A DNA stretch of 64,000 nucleotides, from assembly GCA_947652115.1 (NCBI GenBank), contig OX393565.1:12753735-12817734 (forward strand), written 5' to 3'. Each line of letters opens with the position of its first letter. Within the stretch, counting starts at the first letter, position 1. The notes beneath the pieces were generated by a model, which was not told where the DNA came from, ran no database searches, and saw only the letters and a list, made by a program, of their open reading frames with translations. Below, piece by piece: positions 1 to 8,916 of the stretch. This DNA is from Blastomussa wellsi. Lineage: Eukaryota > Cnidaria > Anthozoa > Scleractinia > Plerogyridae. The translations under genes were made by a program, and so were the position numbers.

Positions 1-1039
1 AAAATTACACCTAAGGTCAAAATATTTGCTTCTGTCATCTCCACATGATTTCTTTATATTTGCTCTGTGTTTTTCAAATTATAATCAAATTTTCTGTGTA
101 AATGAATTGTTATAGGTGCACACTAAAGGCAGGTTTACGAAAATGATCTAAAACTGTCTTTTAACAATCTACGAAGAAATTGTAGATCATGGTCTTCACT
201 TTGTAGAGACATATTTTTAGTCCTCTGTCTTGCTATAACATGTTTTTATATTATGATGGCTTAATGCTTCATAGTAGTTTCATCAGCTACCAATTACTCA
301 TCATAATGAAACTGAAAGCATTCCATGCAACACGGTTTGTTCCTCTGAAAGGGGCTAAATTTAGCTAGAAATTACAATGTTCTCATGTTACAGTGAAATT
401 CGTTCTTGCAATATGATGCAATCTGAAGTAGGCGCACATGACTATAATCATACAATTTTGTTTCATTTGACATCTTTGTGGACGTAGTTTGACATCAGTT
501 AAGCTGTTCTGTTGCAGCAAACAAATGTCCCAGATAACAGTAACATTCCTTCTTGCAATATCCTGAGAACAGAAGCCTACTTCCATGAACATAATCATGC
601 AATTTTGTTTACTTTGACAGCGTTGTGGTAGTAGTCTGACTTCAGTTTAACTGTTCAGTTGCAGTAAACATATGTCCCACATCTTATGACTTGAAAGGGA
701 CAGTTAAGCTGCAAAAAGCACATGTTCCAGATGCTGAATCTCATGTGATCTTGAGCTTTTAAAAATGCCTTGAATTATACCAGTATAAAAGCATCAGTTA
801 TTGTTCAGCTGCATCTGGGGGATGTCTTGTCTTTTTGTATTGACTACATCTTTGTGTTTGGTATTTTACCTTCCACCTTCCACACTTTGCAGTTTTCCTG
901 CATATTGAGGGAAAATTTAATGTTATTATAATAAAATAATAATTGTATGAAATTGCTTCAGCCTTAAGGGTATACACTTAGTATAGGCTGAATATATATC
1001 AAACTTACCTGCAGTGTGTGCTCAAAGCTTCAAGAAATA
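1..1039. other. Non-coding AT-rich stretch with a two-copy tandem repeat
   Basis: I see no convincing gene here. About 395-690 holds two diverged copies of a roughly 147-bp unit; for example TTCTTGCAATAT recurs at 404 and 551, followed in both copies by matching blocks through GCAGTAAACATATGTCCCA-like sequence. The region lies just beyond the 3' end of the RepHel gene, so part of it may be the Helitron tail. Confidence 0.4.
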
Positions 1040-1074
1040 AAGACAGGGATGCCAGCTTGGCGGCTCCCTGTCTT
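1040..1074 (-). repeat. Candidate Helitron 3'-terminal hairpin
   Basis: A 10-bp perfect stem (AAGACAGGGA at 1040-1049 pairs with TCCCTGTCTT at 1065-1074) closes on a GC-rich loop that can itself pair GCC with GGC. It lies about 60 bp past the stop codon of the RepHel gene in the direction of transcription. Helitrons and Helentrons end in a short hairpin near the 3' terminus, so this is a plausible terminal structure. The exact element end is not shown by the sequence. Confidence 0.45.
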
Positions 1075-1135
1075 GTTTGATGGTGGTGTTTGTGTAACAT
1101 GGTAAACATTTCCAAATATTATCTATGATGAATTC

Positions 1136-4100
1136 TTACATAGTTTTTAATGAAATAAACAGTGGTTTGTGATCACTGTAGTATGATTCTAGGACACCTG
1201 AAGACTGTATAAAATGTGGAATGTTGGTATAGATGTGATCTATTAGTGTGCGATAGTCTGTAGTGTACTGCTTGATTAGTTGTGTATAACCTCTTTTTTC
1301 TACTAAACATGTTGTTAGTGCTTTTTGTTCACGTGTCTTCTCTAGCAAGTTGACATTAAAGTCACCAAGTAGAACAACTGGGATGTCAGGAGTTGTTAAT
1401 TTTGATTCATGAAGATAATCAAGAGAAGCAGTCAAGTTTGCTAAATTTACATTTGAACTGGATCTGTAAATGCCAATTATATGCAAGTTTGGAATCAATT
1501 GGTCAATAACCATTATTGTAATTTCTACTCCATTGAAGTTAAATCTGTGGGGGATTTCGGTACAGTCAATCTGATTCCTAACATAGACAGCTGATCCATA
1601 AAAACTTCTAGTTGGTAACTGATTGTAGTCATTTCTGTATAGTGTAAATCCTTTGAAGTAGTACACATCATCTTTGTCCAATGCACAAAGTCTAGTTTCA
1701 ACAAAAATGTTCACGTCAGCCTTTTGAATATTGTAATCACTTCGCACATCATCAATGTGAAGATGTAAGGATCTAACATTATGAAATACAATTGTAATAG
1801 TGTTACTTAGAGCTTTAAGTGTCACTAAAGGGTCAAGATATGCTTCAGTCCTTAGCCTATTCATCTCATTCACAACCTTCTCACTGACCCTAATTTTATG
1901 CTCATTTAGGTTAATGATATGTAAACTAGAACTGTTTCGAACTCTACTTAAGCCTACATAGTGCATGTGCTCTTGAGTGGAGCTTGGGAAATCGCCAACT
2001 GCAGCATCTAGAGTGTCACCTTGAGAACGGTGGATTGTTTTTGCACTTGCTGGTCTTAAGGGAAACTGTCTGCGAAGAATTTGTACTTGAGTTTTACGAT
2101 TTATTCTAAATTGCCTTGTTACTTCCAGAATTGGTGTCCAAGTCCTATCTATAAGGGTTTTCGTGGTGTACAAATGCGCATTTTCTCTGTGCTGATTTTT
2201 ACCTATGTAAGCATCTGGAAATAATACCCATATAATACTAGGTCTGCTAGAGTTTTCCACCCGATAGTCAATGCTTTTAATGACACATTCTGCACCGTTT
2301 GTTAAACCATCTGTTACATCAACATTTGTAGTTAAATCATATTTTGCATTGATGGCTATTGAGGTAATTGAATATAAACCCATTGTTTTTGTTGGATCAT
2401 TTGGTATTTTCTCCTTCATTTGTTTTTTAAGTTCATCAGAGATATCTCCAACAACAATGTCTATTGCTTTTATCTGACATTTATCACTTGCACATTTAAC
2501 ATACATGCTGTTGTTGTGTGCATTTACTGATGCATTTGTAGTAAATAAATGGGTTGTTTCCATGGGATAATTTTTATCTCCTGGGGCTGTGTGTAAAAGC
2601 CTCTCTTTTAAAGAGTCTATATCACGTTTCAAATGCTTTCCTTCTCTCACACGGTTGAGCAACTCTGCAAACTGTTTATCGTCTTTTTGCCTCATTATCT
2701 CTGTTAATTCAAATAAAGTAAAAAAGGATGCCCACAAGTTACTTGCCAAAGCACCGTAACATGTGTTTGGATTTTCAAAAATCCATCTGTCAAAAACAGG
2801 TTTCAGTTGGAACAGATCACCAACAGTTATCATGGTTATTCCGCCAAACGGTTCTTTGTTGCCCATTATCTGTTGCAACCTTAAATTAAGGAAATTGAAC
2901 ATTCCACTTCCTACCATTGAGATTTCATCAATGAATAAAGCTTTTAACTTCCTTAATTTTGCTCTAATTGTGTTTAGTCTGTCATTATCAAGTGCACAGT
3001 ATTCAAATCCCTTGTTAGCGGGTATTTTAAAGGCCGCATGTAATGTATTCCCTTTGATGTTGAATGCTGCTTTTCCTGTTGGAGCTGCTTTGATCACATT
3101 GATCTCATCAGGATTTTCACCTGCTCTGGTATTCATATACCTGATCAGTGCTTCATAGAGCGCATTTGTAACAGTAGATTTACCAACACCAGCACCACCT
3201 GACAAAAACAGTCTGACAGGGTCATCACTAGTCTTTACTGAATGTAGTACGTGATAAAAGAACTGTCTTTGTTTTTCATTCAATGAGCGAACAAGCTTTC
3301 GATATTCCTCATTAGAAATACGTCTTACAAGAAGTTCTTCTTGGTCATCACATCTAGGGAAAATGCCCATGTCATCAAGTAAGTCATATTTGCTATGTTG
3401 CTTATTATTCCCTGGATCAAAGCAGCCAAACAATTCACTTGGTTTTTGGTTCTTTGCACTGTCTTGGTCATTAATATGTTGTGCATTAGGAGCAACACTG
3501 TCACAGACATTTTCACAATGATCATTGTCTAAATCTTGCATTGCTTTGTCCAATATTTCGCTGTGATATTCATAATTTTGTTTTTTGTGGAGAACTAGTT
3601 CCTTTACCTGATTAAATCGTTCTTCATAGGTCTCACAGCCTCTAAGCAAATCTGTTTTTTCATTGCGCCAAGGAGAATAAAGCATAAGCTGTTCTCTAAA
3701 ATGATTTTCAGTATCTTTGCTTTTATGGAATCGTACAGACCGAATTATTTTAGGCTTTGTTCTCTTTACAAGTTTCATACCACCTTTTATTTTGAGCTCG
3801 TTTTTTTCACTTTGTTGTTCATCAATATTACTATCCATGTTATAAGGGTCGTCTTCATTAGTGTTGGCATCAAAAAGAGTTTCTGGCATAAAGTCATCAG
3901 AGCCTACATCTAATTTATTGACAAAGCCTGTGTCTGATTCTTTGTCCCTCACACAGTTAAACCAGGCAACAAAATCAGCCAAGCAAATATTTTCTAACTG
4001 TTTTGGTCGTCTTTGGTAACGCTTTATTATGTTATCAGATTCTATATCACACGAGTTGTCTGGTAGCTCTTTGATCTTGTCTAATTTCTTTAATAGGAAT

Positions 4101-4710
4101 GTCCTTTCATCAGGATGTGAAGTATTAATGAACTGAAAGTTGCGTGTAGATCTCCTCATTGGCATTTGTAACACCAAATATGCAGCCTCTTGAGCACTTA
4201 TTTCTATAGCATTCAGAAATTTGTTTCCAATGTGCCGTACTTTTTGAGCAATATCTTTGTTGCCCGATTTCACTTCTTCAGTAGCTTTTTCCAGAAGCCT
4301 ACTTATGCCTCTCTGCCCTTTTGTTATGTAAGATAAGATATAAGTTGCACAGGCATAGGGGTCAAGGACATATTGCATATCCATGTTTGCGCGCCATGCT
4401 TTTAGTAATTGTGTGTTGTAATTATTTATCCTTATTTCTGATGGTAGTCTCTTCAAAAATAAAGTGTTACGTTTTATTGTGTGCCTTAATGCTAGTATGT
4501 AACTTTCCTCAGTCAATCCTAACCTGTCTAGAAATTGCTCAAAATTTATATTTTCACCATATTTCATACTGTCTAGTTGGTCTTTAATTTTCTCTGCATT
4601 TTCTTTAATGTTTTTTTGCTTGTCTATATGAAAAGTGTCATATTCCTCAAGAGGTGTTAAAATAATGGTTTGCTGTATTGGGGGCAAGGGAAAGTTAAAC
4701 CTGCAAACTT
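1136..4710 (-). CDS. Helitron RepHel, C-terminal half: Pif1-like helicase plus APE-like endonuclease
   Basis: This is the downstream half of the RepHel gene, cut off from its 5' half by the transposon at 4711-8920. The open frame continues past the first TTG (4687) up to the insertion edge at 4710, with no ATG of its own. The N-terminal 450 or so residues are the Rep-helicase linker. A Pif1/RecD-type helicase follows, with Walker A GGAGVGKST, Walker B LFIDEISMVG, GDLFQLKPV, and the late motifs HRSQGDTLD and YVGLSRVR. The last 230 residues are an endonuclease/exonuclease/phosphatase fold: HNVRS near its start, LLGDFNVN, and a terminal SDHKP. In the family the helicase unwinds DNA during rolling-circle transposition; the endonuclease is typical of animal Helentrons. 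No stops or frameshifts are seen, so decay after the insertion has been slight. Confidence 0.85.
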
Positions 4711-4734
4711 GTGACCTGGAAAGCGAAAACGGAC

Positions 4735-4990
4735 ACTAACGATTTACCGTTAAACGGGTAAAAATAAACGATTCGTAAACGGATAATAAACGATTACTGA
4801 AAGCGTTTAAACGATTTTCATTTCTGTTTAAACGGAAAACCAAAACCGTTAAACGGCTGGGCAAAGTCTAAAAACGGTTTGAGCAAAGCGTTAAACGCTT
4901 CTTGAAAAGTTATAAACGGAAATCTGAAAACCTTAAACGGCTAAACCATTGATCGTTTAACGGAAAGCTAACGCTTTAATAAACGCCTAT
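4735..4990. repeat. Left subterminal motif array of the DUF7869 transposon
   Basis: At least ten copies of short motifs of the form GTTTAAACG, GTTAAACGG or ATAAACGG occur in both orientations within 250 bp of the left TIR. A similar array lies at the right end. Clustered subterminal motifs are commonly transposase-binding sites; that role is inferred. Confidence 0.6.
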
Positions 4991-5179
4991 GTAAATCGAT
5001 GAAGAGAAAGCTTTAACTTTTCTAACGGTTGAGCTGTCGTAGTAAATAAAAAGTTAACACAAACCTTTTGGAACACCTTCCAACGAAGAACCTAGGAATT
5101 CTGTGAAAGCGGAAGCCGCAAGATGTTCGATAATTCGTGGCACTCAAGCGGTTTGAACGTCATGCTCTTGAATTCTTAA

Positions 5180-5590
5180 CCTTTATTGTTGATTGTTCAC
5201 ATTGCATGCGCATAGCAAGAAAGAGGCCGATTGAGTCGGCCGACTTTGAAAAGCTTTTACGGCTTTTACGGACAAAGCATTCAATCAAGTTTCAAAAGCT
5301 TTGAAGAATATTGACAGCTTTTACGCTGAAAATCTGAACTGCATTTAAAACTTTTTATCAAACGTTTGCGTTGATATAAAAACCATTTCAGTCTTTTATA
5401 TTTGTGTGATTAGTTGTCTTGTTGATTGTTCACTTTGCACGCGCAAAGCAAATGAAAGAGACTGATCGAGTCGATCGACATTAAAAACCTTAATTGTACG
5501 GCTTTTACAGACAAAGCAATCAATCGAGTTTAAAAAGTTTTGAAAAATACTGACAGCTTTTACACTGAAAAGTCTGAACTGCATTAAAAA
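5180..5590. repeat. Two-copy 233-bp tandem duplication
   Basis: GTTGATTGTTCAC begins at 5188 and again at 5421. The following blocks (GACAAAGCA.TCAATC.AGTTT, ATA.TGACAGCTTTTAC.CTGAAAA, CTGAACTGCATT) recur in the same order. It lies between the transposase stop and the left end of the transposon and appears non-coding. Confidence 0.6.
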
Positions 5591-5978
5591 ATATTGCCGG
5601 CTTTATTTTAACGCTGAAACGAATATGGTCGATCGAATTTGATCTGTTGTATCAAATGCAGTTGTATCTTAATTTTATTAAACCCGTTAATGCATTATTG
5701 TCCTCGATTAGGGACAAACATTAGAACAACAAGTTATCGCCCTTTTCCTATTGCTTCACAGGAGAATGATACGTAAACAAACAATCGCCAACGACAAATC
5801 ATGGCATCACTTAAATTTTTTTAATGAAAAGCCGTCATGGTGGTATCACTTCATATGAAAAAGCTATTGAACAGACTTCTAATGTTAGTTTGCAAATCAT
5901 GTAACAGTGTTAGAAATTATTAAACTTAAAACTAGATTACACTCCGAAGCTAAAATCTTAGAAATATACCAATAATGT

Positions 5979-7748
5979 TCATGGAGCTGGAGCAACAATG
6001 TCTTCCGTGCCTGGTTTGCAAAATGTTCTTATTTCTCTGTATAAGTATTGTTTCCGTTCTTCAGTAAGTCCCTCGGGCTCAACGTTTGGAGGAAGAGTTG
6101 AAGAATGTGGAAAGACAGCTGCATCCTTTAACAGCATGAAAGATTTCGATGCCGAATAAACAGTCTCTTTGCATAAAACCAAGCCCGGGGTTTCTGTTGA
6201 AAACGAGAAATGATGGTATTTCTTCACGTTGGGCATTTTCTTGAAATACTGTCCCAGGAACGACACCCAGTCGTAGGCGGGCACAATAATTCTACCGTCA
6301 TGCATGCCTACAATTTGGGCTTTGTTGACATTACTGGAGGATTCGACGAGTTGCGCGAATTCATAAATCGAAGAAACATAAGAAACTTTGTAAGACTTCT
6401 TTAACAGTCCGAAACATCGGTCTGGACCAAACTTTGTATGGCCGGGGATGAGAAAGGAGTACGTGATCGATTGGTGAAGTCGCAGTAAAGTTCTCCAGGC
6501 AAAATACCACAAAAAATAGTTATTCTTATTCTGTCCAGAGCAGTTGTCTGCGTGGAAGTGTGCATTTGATTCCCCCAGTCCATGATGGCCTAGAAAGTAA
6601 TGCACATAGCTGATGGTGGCATTGGCCCCTTTACCGACGGTAGCGGCTTCGTCAATTAAAAAATTTACCTGCTGCGGTATCGCCTCACACATCACGCCAA
6701 AAATTCCGCACTTTCTTGGAGTTTTAAAATAAATAGGTCCGGGTTGCATAGGGTTGCTGGGTATATGCACTTGTTGTGCATAGTCAAAAGAATAGTGTAC
6801 AGAGCCGGGAAATGAAGAAGCGGAGTCCCGGTTTAGGACAGCTTCAGTTCCAAGTGTTTCAAGTGATTCCTTTGCTTTGGCGCAAACAAACTTGTAAAAC
6901 TCTCGTTCAGCATTTGCACTGTTCAGGTGTTCTTGTTGGGTGGCGATACATTCGGACTTTTCTTTCTCTGAAAGATTTGCAGCGCACTGAAGTCTTGTGC
7001 TGTTCTGCTGACAAGTTAAACATAAGTCTGTCATCGGTTTCGCTACAACGACGGCGGGGAATAACTCCAGCCATAATTGGGAAAACTTTTTGTAGCTGAC
7101 CGCTTGCTTGTTCGATACCTCGCAAGTAGAATGGTAAACACGCCAGACACTCATTTTTGATTCCGATGAAGAAAGGACTCGAACTTCGTCGCTTTTAAAG
7201 CCTGGAATACGACCCGGTAGGACAATAGCATTTTCCTCCACGTAATTTTGAAGAAATGCACGGACATCTTCTATCGTGCAGAGGGGTGTCGCATTATCAG
7301 GCACTCTGTTTGCGTTCCCATGTGTTCTTTGAGATATTCCATTCTGTTCATAATGTTCTTTCAGCCGTCTAAATCGTGAATATCCTATTCCATAAAAATG
7401 TAAGAACATATCCTTGCACACTGGTCGCCCTTGAAAATGGAAGCAACAACGAGGGCTCCTGTTTCTCTTCTCTCCGACGCGGTCCATACGGGTAAATGCT
7501 TGTATGTTGGCTAAAATTACTAGATCAAGCTCTCCACTTGTCAGTTCAAGGCAGTTATTTAGGTTGGCGACCAGCGTCTCTTCTGAAAACTGTGCTGAAC
7601 ACTGACCTCCCTTTTCGCCCAGTGTACACCCGCAACCATCTCGATAGAACTTAGTAAATTTTTCCGTAATTTCATTGCCGTTGTTTTCTTCCGAGTTGCA
7701 TGAAAGCTCCGCCATCAAGGTAAAGTAAAAGTGATTGATAATAATCAT
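5979..7748 (-). CDS. DUF7869-type putative transposase
   Basis: This 589-codon open frame is the only gene in the transposon. It starts at ATG 7748, with a second in-frame ATG at 7712 (MAELSC). The N-terminal third has clustered cysteines (CGCTLGEKGGQC, then CCFHFQGRPVC). Next come a helical segment and a CLTCQQN motif. The C-terminal half has SFDYAQQVHIPSNPMQPGP, NFLIDEAATVGKGAN, HADNCSGQNKNNY and IPGHTKFGPDRCFG. These are hallmarks of a large family common in cnidarian genomes, annotated as DUF7869, which I believe has an RNase H-like transposase fold. The aspartates in FDYAQ and HADNCS are candidate catalytic residues by inference. No catalytic activity is documented in what I can see, but its sole occupancy of an element with TIRs and TSD supports a transposase role. 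Confidence 0.75.
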   Translation of the reverse strand: MIIINHFYFTLMAELSCNSEENNGNEITEKFTKFYRDGCGCTLGEKGGQCSAQFSEETLVANLNNCLELTSGELDLVILANIQAFTRMDRVGEKRNRSPRCCFHFQGRPVCKDMFLHFYGIGYSRFRRLKEHYEQNGISQRTHGNANRVPDNATPLCTIEDVRAFLQNYVEENAIVLPGRIPGFKSDEVRVLSSSESKMSVWRVYHSTCEVSNKQAVSYKKFSQLWLELFPAVVVAKPMTDLCLTCQQNSTRLQCAANLSEKEKSECIATQQEHLNSANAEREFYKFVCAKAKESLETLGTEAVLNRDSASSFPGSVHYSFDYAQQVHIPSNPMQPGPIYFKTPRKCGIFGVMCEAIPQQVNFLIDEAATVGKGANATISYVHYFLGHHGLGESNAHFHADNCSGQNKNNYFLWYFAWRTLLRLHQSITYSFLIPGHTKFGPDRCFGLLKKSYKVSYVSSIYEFAQLVESSSNVNKAQIVGMHDGRIIVPAYDWVSFLGQYFKKMPNVKKYHHFSFSTETPGLVLCKETVYSASKSFMLLKDAAVFPHSSTLPPNVEPEGLTEERKQYLYREIRTFCKPGTEDIVAPAP

Positions 7749-7962
7749 TTTGTTTTGAATCCATAACGGGTTGTCATGGGCACTTATTGTTTATGGAATG
7801 AATAGGGAATACATCACATTGTATGATTGGTTCGACGTCAGGATTTAAGTAACGTTTTCTTAAATTTGGCGTGACACAAGCCTAATTTATGCACGCAAGC
7901 TTGTTTTGCAAAGAGGGCTTGAAGAAATCAAGAATACTGCATGGAAATCTTACCGTTTAACG

Positions 7963-8614
7963 ATTCATGTTGCGACCATCTGGTCGCCAATGCGACTGAA
8001 AATTTAACGTTGGCGACCAGAATTACATAGCTAGTCGCCAAAAGGCAACTAACTTTTAGCATTGTGTCAATGTTTTGAATGGATGGCAAAGGAATTAAAT
8101 AGAACATTGCTCATTTAATTTCAGCAAAAAACGTACCCCTTGTCTTGTCAAAGTTTTTAATCTCTATAGAAAGTAATTAAGATAAAAAGTAACGGTAGAT
8201 TCCCGTTAGATGACCTTCACAACCGTTGTAAACCACGCACTTCGATCGACTTAAGTGGTCGCCATATTTTCAGCGGTTTCGTGGCCTGGAACGAGCAACA
8301 TGACCGCCTGTTCAGGTGTAAGTTAACGTGTGGCTTCTTGAACGCTTCGTACTGCCTGCTGGTCAGTCTTCAAACTAAGAGAGCAATCTATTCAACGAAA
8401 ACTCCTTTTCAACTGAAATGTAAGTTACACAATATTTTAATGCTTTCATACACGCGAGTATTAAACGTTTTTCAGAACTAAATGTTTTCGTGTTTTTGCT
8501 GCGAGGCAAAAATTTTACGATCCACTTTTTGGCGACCAGATTTTTTCATTTGGCGACGGAAAAAATGTTCAGTAGCCACTTGGCGCCTGCACAAAAAAGT
8601 TAATTTCGGACCCT
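7963..8614. mobile_element. Nested hAT-like non-autonomous element
   Basis: The segment is flanked by GTTTAACG at 7955-7962 and 8615-8622, an 8-bp direct repeat of hAT-type size. Its right end reads TAATTTCGGACCCT, and an unlinked relative starting CAGGGTCCGAACTTGCGACC lies at 30697. Internally it repeats TGGTCGCCAA and GGCGACCAG in both orientations. The left terminus here does not match the CAGGGTCCGAA end, so it may be damaged. GTTTAACG-like motifs are also abundant in the host transposon, so the TSD could be coincidental. Confidence 0.5.
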
Positions 8615-8890
8615 GTTTAACGTTAACAAAGTCCTTTAATCGTTTTGTTCAAATCATTAAACGGAAAGTAAACGAATCAGAAAAGCATTTAAACGCTTTG
8701 ACAAAATCGTTAAACCCTTCAGAGGTGTTTATAAACGGATAAGAAAAGTGTTTAAACGTTTTGCCAAAATCGTTAAACGCTCCTGAGAAAGTTATAAACG
8801 GATAAGGAAAGCCTTAAAACGCTTTACGTGATCCGTTTTAAACAGATGTTAAACGGATATTAAACGGTTTTTTTCGTTGAACGGTAAAGA
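8610..8890. repeat. Right subterminal motif array of the DUF7869 transposon
   Basis: More than ten TTAAACG or ATAAACGGATAAG motifs lie within 280 bp of the right TIR, mirroring the array at the left end. The segment ATAAACGGATAAGGAAAGCC is echoed by the degenerate fragment at about 32045-32070. Confidence 0.6.
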
Positions 8891-8916
8891 GTTAGTGTCC
8901 GTTTTCGCTTTCCAGG

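Noticed and set aside
1136..1180. TTG/GTG start codons for the ORFs listed here
   Set aside because: The host is eukaryotic, so I moved starts to the first sensible ATG (for example 12930, 16322, 29091) or stated that no ATG is available.
2271..4587. + strand ORFs opposite the RepHel helicase half
   Set aside because: They are antisense shadows of a gene with clear helicase and endonuclease motifs.
8281..8742. Two + strand ORFs in the DUF7869 transposon
   Set aside because: They lie over the nested repeat and the subterminal array and have no recognisable protein features.
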